From positions 1 through 44,263 of the forward strand of contig KQ965898.1 of assembly GCA_001574975.1 (NCBI GenBank): DNA of 44,263 nt. Reading direction: 5' to 3'. Below the pieces are notes generated by a model. That model was not told the origin of the DNA. It saw nothing but the letters and a program-made list of their open reading frames with translations, and did not search any database. Below are positions 11,934 through 23,907 of the stretch, one piece after another. Position 1 is the stretch's first letter; each line of letters begins with the position of its first letter. Position numbers and translations under genes: made by a program. The DNA comes from Gonapodya prolifera JEL478. Taxonomy: Eukaryota > Monoblepharomycota > Monoblepharidomycetes > Monoblepharidales > Gonapodyaceae.

Positions 11934-14355
11934 AACGATATGAACTTCAAGTTACGGATGTATGAACATTGTCACGTGTTTCGAGGCAAAGTGCAGGTGG
12001 CAGTGGTGAGGTGGGTATTTCCAAATTGTGGAGTAGTACAATTAAGTATGATTGATTTTGAGTTATCTATTTGGACGTGTATTGGGATTGATAAGTTGAG
12101 GGCGATGAATTACTTCCATGATTGGAGGGTGGTGTTCACGAGAACGCTGCAATTTTTTGATTTGAACTAGTGGACGATTGTGGGAATTTCCGTTCGCCAC
12201 AATAAGGGTCCTTCAAAAGTCTCGACCGATGATTGGCTGGAAGCAAGAAAGTCGTGAGACATTTCAAAACCGCGAAAAGAAAATGTTAACATCTCGTTTT
12301 CACGACGTGCGATGAGGGCAAGGGGCAGACTTGCATTGAATCACCACTCAAGTACTTTTCGGAGGTCCTTCATTAGTGTAGCACAAATCCACGAGCGCTC
12401 GTACTGGACGCGATGAAGAGGGAGATCTACGTCTGAACGGCAACTACTGTGATTGCAACTCATCAGCGGTTCCAAAGAGTACTGCAGCGATCTTTTTGCC
12501 CGTTGGGATTCGTTTTTGAAAGTAATCAATGCATCTACACATTTTGTCTGATTAAATGTGATGCCTACAAGGACAACCAACCAGGGTTCGATATGAACGG
12601 GATGGGTTGGTTTTGTGTGAACAACACTCGGAATGGTTAAGTTGAGGGAGAGCACGCGCGGAACAACGCACCGTCACCTTCGTCTGTGGTCACCTACACC
12701 TTGCGCACTCTGGTCCGGCAGGGCAAGACCACCGCTACGGGTGCACGTAACCTATTGCTTACGTTTTTGACGTCTCCTCGCATGTTTCCACCTCGGGGAA
12801 CGACCTCAAAGCTGCCCTGAGCATGCAGGCAATCGGTTTCACCATCTTTGATTCTGCGAAGCGGTGGGCGGTGAGATTACTTGGCCCTTGGAACTGGAGC
12901 CGAGTCTGAGGCGCAAACCTTGGACAAGAGCTCTTCATCACTTTTTTTTGGACACGGCATGCAGGTTTGGACTATCCCCGACTGACGTCTTGGTTTCAGG
13001 GTGGTTCTCGTGTGGCTTGGTTCTGATTTGAACGGATGACGATGGGAATACATACCGGGTACTCTTGTCCCGTTTGGACTGCCCATGCTCATGATTATTC
13101 TTAGAACTTCTAGTCGTGCTAGAGACGCTCCCGAGTGTCGAAAAATTCTTTGGTGACGTCAGCTTAGCCATCGTGTCACCTTAGTCACAACAGGGATGCG
13201 TGGGTGATTGCAATACTGTTCCAAATAGGCCTCATGTACTCTTCTACACAACACGTCTTTGAACCACCAGCATACGCCACGGAACATTCCCCCAGTGGTC
13301 ATTGCTGTTGCTTATTTTTCGACGTCCCCGCCGCTCAGTCCTCCCTTTTGGACAGCTGTTTCCACTGCTGGGACGTCAACAATATGTTTCCTGCACGAGT
13401 TTTGTGGTGAAAATGACTGGACCGACCACCCTGCGTTTTTCGCACCTTCTGTTTGGACGCTGCTGAGCGTCGGTTTGTCATGTGTTCTCTTTATGGGCGC
13501 ATTCACCGCCTGCTGTGAAGGTTGAGCTGGCACTGCAGTAACATCATTCCCACATATCATATGTAGCCCCAGATTGTAGACATTGCACACCACCTTATTT
13601 CAACACGCACCAGAACTCTTTCTCCTTCTGAACGTCCCAGTGGAGGAAGCTCTCCATACAGGGACCCTGTTTTGATCCGTGCCAGAAACGACCAGCGCAC
13701 GTTCGCCTCATCCGTCGCTGGATATCTCTTGGTTCTTCCGGGCATTCAACTTCGCTCTAGCACCCCTGGGTGTCATGTGGAATTTTGATGTGAGCCGTGG
13801 ACCGCGGTATCGGGATAGACCGTCGCAGTCGACACCGCTGCCCAGTGCCCTTGAGCTTTCTTTATTTTTGATGCCGCATGCGGGGTTGGGCGATCCCCAA
13901 ATTCCGGCCAACTTTCAAGGTCCCGGTACTCCTGGGACTCCGCATTTAATGATCGGGGCGAGCGCAGTACCGAGGTGAACAGTCTAGCACGAGAGCGCTG
14001 TGGTAACGGAAAAGGACCTGGACCTCCAAGTGTGCGAATCTTTTCGCGGCCTGACTGCGTTCCCCTCGTGCGGATCCTGTCGTATGATTTTTATTATTTA
14101 ATGACATTCGCATAAGCTCAATACATTGCTCGTTGTGCACAGTTGCCTGAGGAGGCTGAGTTAATGAGTTGCGCATTGCGAAGGAATCAACGAGCACCCT
14201 GAGCGTCGATCGACGTACGAAGGAGAAATAGAAGAAGCTACTCACGGGGTATGCAGACGGAAGTAGAAAGAAACCGAAAGCTCTATATCATGTCGGTCCA
14301 CATTCACTCCCTGCAAGTTCGATGGTTCTCGAAATAGCCCCAAGAAATACGAGGT
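11934..14355. other. 2.4-kb gene-free region
   Basis: Many short frames on both strands, none with a family signature, sustained coding character or convincing splice logic. It contains one copy of a dispersed repeat (12703-12795, listed separately) and G/C-rich stretches that look like decayed repeats. The first few hundred bases are presumably the 3' flank of the large WH2 gene. Confidence 0.45.
12703..12795. repeat. Dispersed direct repeat, copy 1
   Basis: Shares the words GCACTCTGGTCC, GCTACGGGTGCACGTA, GTCTCCTCGCA and GTTTCCAC in the same order and spacing with 16992-17091. Identity is roughly 75-80 % by eye. Family unknown. Confidence 0.6.
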
Positions 14356-14362
14356 TATAAAT
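14356..14362 (+). promoter_or_regulatory. TATA box of the small secreted-protein gene
   Basis: TATAAAT lies about 100 bp upstream of the ATG at 14458, a usual distance for a fungal TATA promoter. Confidence 0.5.
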
Positions 14363-14457
14363 GTACCTTACGTCCTCCCTCGCGCCGACATGTTACCTCT
14401 CCGTCCGAGCTCTCGTTCTCTTGGCTTTCTCCGGTTGACATCCAGTCACCACCCACC

Positions 14458-14734
14458 ATGCGCATCTTCACGTGCATTCTCATTCTCGTCTTTCCACTGC
14501 TCATCAGCGCCGCGTCTATCGCCCCACGTGACAAAAATGATCGCTGCCCTCCGCCGGATGGATGTTCAGGGGTACGTTCTGTCAACGGTGCTAAGCTGCG
14601 GTTAAGTCATATCCCAGACGATACGTCACTGTATCTCACTCCTTCTCGCTTTTCTCGGTTCCCAGACTTGCGTCGGAACAATTTCAGGTCCTGTTTGCCG
14701 TACACCCAATAAAGGCAGTAGACTTCCCCTGTAG
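14458..14734 (+). CDS. Small secreted four-cysteine protein (60 aa)
   Basis: Two exons, 14458-14571 and 14666-14734, join in phase 0 across a 94-bp GTACGT...CCCAG intron. The ATG has a good context (CCACC before it). Residues 1-19 are a textbook signal peptide: a positive start (MR), then the hydrophobic core CILILVFPLLISAAS. The mature part is about 40 residues with four cysteines, in the contexts NDRC, DGC, TCV and VCR, plus several Pro and Gly. Such short cysteine-paired proteins are exported and are often effector-like or antimicrobial in fungi (known in general); here the function is unknown. Without splicing the frame reads into a cysteine-poor tail, so the spliced form is preferred. 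No family recognised. Confidence 0.62.
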
Positions 14735-15008
14735 GAGGATCAACAACTATGAGTCCACAATTTGCAAGAATTGAATCATGACCCGCGCTTGGATTGTAAC
14801 CGATGGAAACGGTTGACAGACTTTGTAACTCAGGCATGGTGTGCAATGGCGACATGCCGACACACAATTAGACGACGAAATGGGGAGGTGTTCCCCGTCA
14901 GCTGCGGGTACTGGCGACGGTGTGTCATTTTTTTTGAAACAAATGAATATCACAATCAAGACTCAATTACAGCCAACACTTTCTTCTACCGGGAGTTTAT
15001 CCCCATCA
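14735..15008. other. Intergenic stretch
   Basis: About 270 bp between the convergent 3' ends of the small secreted-protein gene (+) and the SDR gene (-). Nothing else identified. Confidence 0.4.
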
Positions 15009-15874
15009 CTACGTAAACAGTACAGTCACCACATCCCTCTTCTCCTCCAACTCGGCAAACTTTGCCGCCACATCGTCGGGATCAATGGTGGCCGAGCCTT
15101 TCCCATCATCCCACGCCGTACCCTTGACCTGCCCCGCGACCGTCACCTCACCCGCGTAGATCCCCTTGGTAGCGAGGGTGGCGTTGAGGAGGAACACGGT
15201 CTTGCGCTGTGCGGCTTTGGAGATTGCCAGCGTCGCGGCGTTGAAGGAGATGGAGGCTTTCACAGCGTCGTCGTGTTCGAGCTGGAGAGGGCGATGCGGC
15301 GTCAGGTAAACTGCAGTCGATCGATGATGCTAGGCGGGATAGTTTACAACTCACCCCGAATGCTCCACCAGTCACGAGCACGGCCCCTTTGGTGGCTTCC
15401 AGGTCTGGCAGAACTGCATGCACTGCCACGAGGACGTTGCTGACAGAGATGGCAAAGTTCTGGACGAGGAGGTCTGCAATCTTGTCGTCGAGGAGACCGG
15501 CACCCTGCCCGTAGGCGTTCCTGAGAGAGGGGTGGATCGACACAGCGATAGTCGATACAATTGAGAAATGAGTTAGAAAGAAAGAGTCTCTGCGACAAGC
15601 GAACCCACCAGTGCAGAATCTTGACTTTTGCCCCACCGAACGCCGCCTTTATGTCCGCCAGCACTTGCTTGACAGCGTTTGGGTCCGTCAGATCCGCGGC
15701 AAACCCTTTAGCGTCGATGCCGTCCTTCGCAAGCGCGACCGCTCCCTCGTCGACTCTTGCTTTTGTGCGTGAAACAAGCGCGACTTTGAGTCCCTGTTTG
15801 CCCCACTTCTTGGCGACAGAGTTGGAGATGCCGGGACCGAAGCCCGCGACCACGATGATGTTGGCAGTGGGCAT
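15009..15874 (-). CDS. Atypical short-chain dehydrogenase/reductase (234 aa)
   Basis: Exons 15874-15609, 15520-15355 and 15281-15009 with GT-AG introns of 88 and 73 bp give 705 coding bases. The start MPTAN is chosen because the Rossmann strand begins there; an in-frame ATG exists 23 codons upstream at 15943. Family signs: the dinucleotide-binding loop VVAGFGPGIS (9-18), then a VSRT strand end typical of NADP(H) preference, the ADLTDP acidic turn, WNAYG where NNAG is usual, and LVTGG in strand 5. Odd point: the active-site region reads TLAISKAAQR, so the Lys of YxxxK is kept but the Tyr is replaced, and the catalytic Ser position (GGAFG) is also lost. It may bind NAD(P) without classical catalysis or use another residue. 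Substrate unknown. Confidence 0.85.
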
Positions 15875-17521
15875 TGGCGTGTGATGGTGTGCGCGTGGAT
15901 GCGCCTGTATGTGCTTTTGTTCGATGGCCGGGTAAAAGTACAACCGGCTGATACCGGCTTATGAAACCTGACGTGGGCAGCTTGCATTCTGTCGCAACAA
16001 TGAAATGTTCCCATTTATGAGTGCATTACAAAATGTGCTGCAATACTCTCCAACTGACAGGAAGATACTCACATCGAACAAGTAAAGCGTTTCCAACGGT
16101 CCCAATAATTGGCTGGCGTCAAGTACCTCCCAAATTAAAAAATAAACATCAATACATGCAACCTTCTACATAATGATGGTGGACTACGACTTGATAATTG
16201 AGTAATCGGTATCCATTCGTCGACAATCGACCTCCACTGACGGCCAGTTGCGCGGATGCATGATGCCTTTGCTCCACCTTGCACCCACACCCGGCCTTCC
16301 TTTTGTCACGAGCTCAAGCGTCTCCATCAAAGAAGCACGCTCGGTTCCGTCATTGCCCATCGCTAGTCGCTCGTCCTTTGTGGTCCCAGACGCCTTGCGC
16401 TCCAGTGCCGCGTCACGTCTCGCCCACGTGGGTCGTGGACCCTTTTGGACGTACCTACGGCCTGCTCTCCGGAGCCGGCGCGACATGGGTTGTGTCACCA
16501 TCACCAAAGCGTTCTGTGTCGCCAGGCGACTGATCGCACCACACATCACATCATCGACACTCCCGCCACTGTACACTCATCTGCATCGTTCTTGCTCCTG
16601 ATCTTGCTTGTTTTGGGCGTTCCGAGTGCAGAAACAGTTCCCTTCTGAGCCTCTTTTGTCGCGCGGTGACGACAACGGAGCCCCATGGCCGGTCGCGAGC
16701 GTTTGTTCCGGGTTTTCCACCCCGTCCTGACATTCACGTCGCGGCGCTTCACAAACGCATCAGTCTCTTTTGAACTAAGTTTTTTAAGACGTTCCCAGCG
16801 CAGGAACTCCCCCGGTTCTGGTGCGCGATGATGTCACGAGAGTTCAAAGGGCGTTTGTTCCGTTGCGAAAACAACTTATAGCAAACTTGATCCACCCACT
16901 CGCCCCTTAAAATTTTCATGTCCATCTCACAACCGCGTGTGTCACTGTATAATGCGCCTCAAAAGACCAAGTCATCACAGTACACGGGCAGCGGCACTCT
17001 GGTCCCATGGGCAACCACTGCTACGGGTGCACGTACTCGCACTCCCATAGCATACTTTTTTGGATGTCTCCTCGCACGTTTCCACGGGGCACTTCTGCGT
17101 GAGTTGACGTCAGCACAAGTCGGGGTTCGCTGTACCGCATTCCCAAACTGACTGGTTGACGTTCTCCCTACCTGCTATTGCTTGGACGTTTTGACTATTT
17201 GAACGTCCTCCCGCCCCCTCGCTTCAGCCGCGCCTGAGCGGGCCTGGTACGGTGATGTCAAAACAGTTATTCATTGCTTGTCGGGGTCCACTTCTGGTGG
17301 ATCACGTACAAAGCTCTCGCTTGAAACAATAGCTTCTGACTGTAGTGTATAGAAGTATAAATTGAAAATAAAAACATGGATCAAAATCAATTTTGAAAGC
17401 TCCGAGGGGTCTGGGTGAGCTGCGATCATCGCCGGCTAGGTTGCTGACAATGCACCTTCTGTGCGGGAGCACGCACAAGATGCTAATGTAGTTCTCCCTT
17501 TCGAATCAATTGTTGTTGCAT
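15875..17521. other. 1.6-kb gene-free region
   Basis: No supported gene. It holds the second copy of the dispersed repeat (16992-17091). Part of it, next to 15874, is the promoter side of the SDR gene. Remaining short frames lack any family feature. Confidence 0.4.
16992..17091. repeat. Dispersed direct repeat, copy 2
   Basis: Same-orientation partner of 12703-12795: both carry GCACTCTGGTCC, then GCTACGGGTGCACGTA, then GTCTCCTCGCA and GTTTCCAC. Small indels separate the copies. No ends or target duplication identified. Confidence 0.6.
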
Positions 17522-18045
17522 CCGTCTCGACTCGCTGAGATCGACAGACGAAATCAGGTAGCAGCACCCCTTGTCCGCAGGCAGCTGGTTGGCTTTCGCG
17601 CAGCAGAGGCCGAACACGACGCTTGTGTAGGATGACTCCGGCAGCAACTTTGCATAAAATCTTATGATTTTTGCGACTGTCCCGCTCTCGAGACGCCAGT
17701 GATTCTCGTTGAAGAAGCAGGTCTCGACGACAAGAGTGGCCCTGCTTCGGTCCAATTTGTGAGGAGTTTCGAGGCGTGGCGCCGTCGCAAATTCAGCGGA
17801 TCGAACTTCGAGCTTCAGCGCACAGCACTCTGTGATATGTGCCATGTGCGCTGTCGCTGTCTCGAGGTCTGGCGTCGCTCCGTTCGCGAACGGCGGAGGT
17901 GTGCTTTGCGCTATGGTGGCTTCGGTCCAAAACCTGAGGAGCTTTCTCTGGCTGCTCCGGGCGTCTTCCGAAGCTCTCCAACCTCGTCAGCAGGTACAAG
18001 AGTAGTGGCGAGGTGCTCTATGTATTCCGTGGACCTTACTGGAAC
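17522..18045 (-). repeat. 524-bp inverted repeat, left arm
   Basis: Reverse complement of 20999-21522 with no gap (paired positions always add up to 39044). I counted about 12 mismatches, so roughly 97-98 % identity. The outer end is CCGTCTCGACTC. Open frames occur in both arms, but their products match no family I know and their frames are not preserved by the mismatches in a clearly coding way. Confidence 0.9.
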
Positions 18046-20998
18046 CTTCTCTTCCGCTCTGCAGGGAAATTTGCACCAATGTGTTGGACACAAGTCACCA
18101 CCACGATCACATTCCTTTCGCATTCCCATGTATCCACTCCTTATATCGCTGTGAAAACTCTTTTCAAGCAAAACTTTGTCAGCGGGTGTAGCCGCAGCGC
18201 ATTGGCTCTCTACAAGTGTCGCTATGCTCAAATTATCGCATATTGTGTCGAATCTGCCACTACCGTCATTTTCCTGCATCATGTAAATTCAAAGCCAGTG
18301 ACAAAGACAACAGTCCTATTTCGTAGCTTTATACATCGCATAAATGGTTGAACTAATTACTCACACTGCACAAACTGAACCGTCAATACCATCTTGCCAC
18401 GCCTCTGCACAGTGCGGTAAGCCGGTCACCACATCCCCAAACATCTCTCCTCGCATTCTTTGTCACAGACAATGAGGTCGCAATTCCTGGGACACTCGCC
18501 AGCCCTCGGGTCCAGATGTACAGTACCTAAACATGAAACACTCACCGTTCATGTAACCGACGCGTCCTTCAAATTGGCAACCGTGGTGCCGTTGATACTG
18601 CACTTTTGTAAGATGGTCAGGCCTTCTTCTTGTCTTGGTACCATCCACACACCCATACTTCTGTACTCACCACGAATCAAAACTGCTTGGTCAGATGCTC
18701 CCTAAATAAGTTGCGAGATAGATCCGGCTGGCGCACAAGGAGGATCTTGGAGCGCTGCGTTGGTGGTTGAGTTGCCTTCTCCGCCCATCTGCTGTCCCCG
18801 CCAGCTTGAGCGGCGCCATCATCACCAGGAGGTTGGTTGTCCTTGTGAGAAGGTCATTAACCTGTTGAACAGGGGGAGAACAGATATTGTTAGCGATTTT
18901 GTGCGATGACATGAGAGGTGGGCCAGTGAGCGTCACTCAGCAAGGCAGCAAGTGGATTCACCTTGGAGATCAGCCACATGTGCATTGTGTACGCATACGG
19001 TGACCAGTTCCCTCACCCATTTCAACTGGCTACGCCCAACGTCCTCTCAAATGACCACCTCCGACACGTCTCTCACCCAGGGCACAGCACTCGTTTATTC
19101 TCCCTCCACGCCCACAAGCCCACATGTACCCACCTCGCGTCACGCGAACACACCTGGAATTCTCCACACCCATTCAACCTGTCGGCCTGCTGATAGTCAC
19201 CGTTCAACGTAAACCATGTGACTACGCGGTGGATTCTTCTGCAGGCTAGTCGCAGCGGGATGAGAGATTCGACGGGGATGTGAGAGACGTTGAGTGGGGT
19301 GGATTACTGCAGCTTTAGATACCCGTCGACAAGAGAGGGAGTAGAAGGGGGGATTGCGAAGAGGGGGAGGACGGGAAAGTGTTGAGAGTTTGGTCGTCGC
19401 AATCAAGATCCCCGGCCGGCCCACCTCCATTCCGGAAACCCGACACCCCACCCCAACTCAGTGTGCACAACGACTCAATTCTTTTGAGCCCGCCAATCCT
19501 CCAGCCACCTTCCACGTCGCCTCCGCCATGAACTAAAACTGGCGGTAACACTTCCCATGTTGACCAACAATGCCTCCCTGCCGTACTGCCCGACACTCAC
19601 CTTCAACCTCACTGCATCGCACTCTATTCCACAGCCATCACACTACCCGGTTTCCTCGCCGTATTGTGGCTGGCCCTCGCCAGGCGTTTGAGGTTATTCA
19701 GACCCGCGCGCACGTCGAGACGTTGAGACGACGGTGGTCAGGGCTGGGAGGACGCCGCGTAACATCATCGGTGAGACGCTCTGAATCATGCAGCACAGAT
19801 GGTTGTGAAGAAGTCTGCGTAGGAAAGGATGGTCAAGATTCCAACGTTGTCGAAAGGTGAACCTTGGCCACTTTCATCCCGGAAAGCATCGCTGGGTTGG
19901 AAGAGAACTCACGCGTTTGTCTTCCTGGATCCTCTCTGCTGTCTACCGTCAGCGATTCCAAGACGGGGATTGGTGAGCAAGAGAGGGAGGTCCTCCAGTG
20001 AAGTTCCCATACCGAGGAAGCCTGGCGCACCACGAGTCCATCGCCCGGAGTGATTCCTTGTCAGCGAATTCCCAGGGGGTTTCGACACTGCCGAAGACGC
20101 GTCTTTAGGGGGTGTTGTTGAGGGATGGGTTTTCACACATTTGGTGCTGCCCACAAAGACAATAATCTTCAATTGTAACCATAAAAACGAAAATATGCGA
20201 ATTGAAAAAAAGAGCACGTATTCCATCACCAAAATTCGTTCTACAGCAAGTTGTTTCGCCTGTCTTGTTGGGTGAAGCAGTGACAGGCGGTGCAGTTTGG
20301 TAAAAACAGGAATGGGTTTGAGACTGCAACGTTCGTCTGGGAACGAATGCTTGTTACCAAGCAGGACAGGTCGGGAATAATGAAATGTGAGATTGTAAGG
20401 TGATTTTTCCACATCCGACTTCTTGTTTATCAAGGCAGTCGGTGTCCGTTGCCACCACGTCAGATAGGACTCATAAGCGAGAAAATGGTTCACGTAATAA
20501 AGCAGTACCATAGCGCCAGGCATGCGAATCCCAAGTTTCGAGTGTGGCGACGCACCGCCGGGGGACAGGGGGGAACAAGATGGCACACTTCCGCGACGCT
20601 GTTTGCGCGACTTCGGGGCCGATTGCGCGTGATTTTCGACGGTGCCACGCGTCTCAACTCCTCACCGCTGGGACCGCAGCAGGACACACACTCACAATTC
20701 TATCTTTGGGTAGTGAGTACGCCGCCCTGTTCGCACCCCACTCCACTCACGATTGCGGCATCCCCACGCTCGCTCCTGACGCAGTATACTGACACACACT
20801 GCCTTGCGTCGACCGCTGACTGACCGACCACTGCATGGTTCCGCCACCCCACACCCGCCCCACCCCACTCCGCCCACCACCCGCAGATAACAGTATCGGC
20901 GATGTCGGAGCAAGAGCGATGGCGGAGGCGTTTGGTACCGTGACGAGTGGCGCGAGTGGGACTGCGGGTGGAGCGAAAGTGGACCGGTCCCTGTCGAC
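18046..20998. other. 2.95-kb spacer between the inverted-repeat arms
   Basis: No confident gene. There are short frames on both strands, none with a transposase, integrase or polymerase signature. A T-rich patch lies near 20150-20220. If the arms are terminal repeats this would be the body of a non-autonomous element of about 4.0 kb. Confidence 0.4.
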
Positions 20999-21522
20999 GT
21001 TCCAGCAAGGTCCACGGAATACATAGAGTACCTCGCCACTACTCTTGTACCTGCTGACGAGGCTGGAGAGCTTCAGAAGACGCCCGGAGCAGCCAGAGAA
21101 AGCTCCTCAGGTTTTGGACCGAAGCCACCATAGCGCAAAGCACACCTCCGCCGTTCGCGAACGGAGCGACGCCAGACCTCGAGACAGCGACAGCGCACAT
21201 GGCACATATCACAGAGTGCTGTGCGCTGAAGCTCGAAGTTCGATCCGCTGAATTTGCGACGGCGCCACGCCTCGAAACTCCTCACAAATTGGACCGAAGC
21301 AGGGCCACTCTTGTCGTCGAGACCTGCTTCTTCAACGAGAATCACTGGCGTCTCGAGAGCGGGACAGTCGCAAAAATCATAAGATTTCATGCAAAGTTGC
21401 TGCCGGAGTCATCCCGCAGAAGCGTCGTGTTCGGCCTCTGCTGCCCGAAAGCCAACCAGCTCCCTGCGGACAAGGGGTGCTGCTGCCTGATTTCGTCTGT
21501 CAATCTCAGCGAGTCGAGACGG
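20999..21522 (+). repeat. 524-bp inverted repeat, right arm
   Basis: Partner of 17522-18045. The outer end is GAGTCGAGACGG, the exact complement of the left outer end; flanking bases differ, so the symmetry stops sharply. No matching target-site duplication is visible directly outside the two ends. Confidence 0.9.
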
Positions 21523-22184
21523 CGGCTCTAAGGGGAGTGGTTACGCATAAATGAGCTTAACCGTGGACCACAGACTCGTCACTCTCGCTCATCAAACGGG
21601 AAATCATTCGCCCCCTCGGACATATCTTGGGACTTGGGCTGCCGTACTACTTAGGCTGACTTGATTTTGTATACCAAGAGAAATCAAGAGGAGTGACCCC
21701 TAACATTGTATATTGTCCGCGTTCGTCGGTGGTCACTTTACGCTTGGCGAGACTGTCACTATTCAGACAACGCAAGTAATTCCCGTCGCGGATCTTTCCC
21801 CATCCCCCCCGCTCTCGAATCTCCAGTGGCTAGCTTCTGTACTCATCCAACCACCCCGAGTCAGGGGTTAGCATGGGGAGACGAACATCGGGGCATCATG
21901 GCTCGTAGTCTTGTATGGGATGTATTCACAGAATACTTTTCGACAGATCCGATGGTACACAACAGATGGTACTACTAACAGATGTTACTACTAACAAAGT
22001 AAACAAAGTGATGAACGTCACAATATATGAAAGTTCAAACCACGGTCTCGCTACTTTCGCCCAGACTAACGACAGTCGACTTCTCCGCGTCCCCATTGAC
22101 GTGCACGTGTGACGGCGCCTTTGTGGGGAGATCGCGGCCGTCAGAATCTTGGTCTGGGTTGAACACTAGACATAGGGATTATTT
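21523..22184. other. Intergenic stretch 3' of the aquaporin gene
   Basis: No gene supported. A short direct repeat (CAGATGGTACTACTAACAGATG and neighbours) occurs near 21960-21995. Confidence 0.4.
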
Positions 22185-23729
22185 TCAGGGGGGAGAGCGT
22201 TGGCAAGAGTTTGAAACCACGTGCGACCAACCTCGGTAATTAATTTTGGTAATAAAGTAATAATGCACGGACGCGAATACGGCTCCCAGTACCGGTCCAA
22301 TCCAGAAGATCCACTGGTCCTTCCAATACCCTATTACGTCGGCGTGTGACATGTCCAAATAAACCAATGAGGACATCAGTCGCGATCGATTTGGATGCAG
22401 AAGAGTGAAGACGGGCGGTCAGTCAAGTGACAACGACGTCGCGCGCCTCACGATCGCGGTTCTCAACAAGTTTAAGGCTTACGAACCTGTAATAACCGCA
22501 GGCCCAAAAGAGCGTGCGGGGTTCACGCTGCACCCGGTGTAGGGGATTAGGATGAGGTGCAGGACGAAAACGACGAGACCGATCAGGACGGGGGCACTAA
22601 GTCCGCGGAATGGTGGTCGGGGGTTGGCACAAGAAGGGAAGAAGACAACACACCAAACCAGTAGCACTCACAGAAATGTAATCCTCGACTTCTCAACCGC
22701 GGTCACGAACACGGTCGAGATGAGCAGGAACGTCCCAAAAGCCTCAATGAAAACGCCTTGTGCGTTAGACTGGTCGATAAATGTGGACTGTTAGTATTTC
22801 GTGCCACACAGAACGAGCGCGAGCGCAACCAAAACTTGGAGTCAGTCCGCGAGAGTGGTTTGCTCCGGGGATAAGTCTCTGCTGGCAGACGAAAAAGTCA
22901 AGTCCAGTCCTTGACAATACACGCTCCGTGTACTGGGATCATTCACGTCACAGAATCCTCAGTTTCGCCCCGCGAGGTGTTCGCCTCAATCGGCGAGGCC
23001 TCCTGTTACGCACTCCGTCCGCTACGGTGACTCCGATCGGTGCACTCACCAATCCATCCGCGCGCTTATTCACACCAATCACACCCCCAGGATACAACGC
23101 GTTTATGAACGCAGCAGCGACGATCCCACCCAGAACCTCCGCAACGATATACAACGCCGCCTTGCGGACGTTGAGTTTGCCAATGAGGACTAGCCCGAGG
23201 GTGACGGCAGGGTTGAGGGAGCCCCCGCTGACGCGGTACCACAGCGAGACGTTGATGGCGAGGCCGAAACCGAACGCGCATGCGATCGAGAGGACGGCGG
23301 CAGGGTCGAGCGAGGCGGTGGCGGTGACGGAGAGCGCGGCGTTGACCCCGGCGAGGCCTGTGTAGACGAAGAACCTGGTGGGCGTTGGCCACGGGAGGGG
23401 TCGTCAATTGAAGTGAATTGAGGAGGAAGGGGAAGACGGGGATGAGTGGACGAACCAAGTTCCCACAAATTCTCCGAGGGCCTTGAAAGACGTGAATTTA
23501 ATGTGGGGTGACAAGAAAAGACGGGAGAGAAAAGCGAATGTCCACAAAAAGATGAAGGCAACGTTGTGAGGATTGTACTACACACACCGAGTGCCATCTA
23601 AAACGTGACTTTTTGACACTCGACCCTCACCTGAAGCAACTCAACGACGACTTCAGAATACGGCGTGCGCGGATGTGACGGCGCGAAGAGGAACGCCGTG
23701 GGGTTCAAGAGGTCACTCGACGTTTTCAT
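22185..23729 (-). CDS. Aquaporin / major intrinsic protein (273 aa)
   Basis: Six exons on the minus strand: 23729-23631, 23481-23456, 23374-23050, 22787-22672, 22596-22487 and 22330-22185, total 822 bases, all GT-AG and in phase. Both channel signatures are present: SGGSLNPAVTLG (first NPA about 96-98) and TGCSVNPARSFGPAVI (second NPA about 214-216, followed by the selectivity-filter Arg). Transmembrane segments are visible at LGEFVGTWFFVYTG, ACAFGFGLAINV, the AALYIVAEVLGGIV stretch, the FIEAFGTFLLIST stretch, LIGLVVFVLHLILI, and IFWIGPVLGAV. The short loop between the second NPA and TM6 and the ordinary spacing suggest a water-selective aquaporin rather than an aquaglyceroporin (inference). 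Exon 2 is only 26 bp. Two introns use the unusual donor GTTCGT. The 262-bp third intron could hide a small exon, though phase does not require one. Confidence 0.88.
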
Positions 23730-23865
23730 TGTGTGCGCAAATGTGAATGTGAGGGTAGGAAGACGGGCGCTGCCTCCAGGTATCGTCGAGGGTGTTTGGT
23801 ATCAACGGAAAGGATGTATTCAAAAGTGTCCACGGTGAGTCGAACGGTGCCATATCCGGTCGCGA

Positions 23866-23879
23866 CATATTATATATCC
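23866..23879 (-). promoter_or_regulatory. Probable TATA box of the aquaporin gene
   Basis: On the minus strand the sequence reads GATATATAATATG about 140 bp before the ATG at 23729. It lies next to a short tandem repeat at 23878-23907. Confidence 0.45.
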
Positions 23880-23907
23880 AACTGTTCCAACTGTTCCAAC
23901 TGTTCCA
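23878..23907. repeat. 9-bp tandem repeat (ACTGTTCCA)3
   Basis: Three perfect units at 23881, 23890 and 23899, preceded by CCA, directly upstream of the aquaporin TATA-like sequence. Could be tandem factor-binding sites or slippage. Confidence 0.8.

Noticed and set aside
17483-17999. Protein-coding genes inside the inverted-repeat arms
   Set aside because: Open frames on both strands of both arms look equally good, which reflects base composition; no family signature, start context or splice logic supports them.
17513-21531. Target-site duplication around the inverted repeat
   Set aside because: The 9-11 bases flanking the two outer ends do not match each other.
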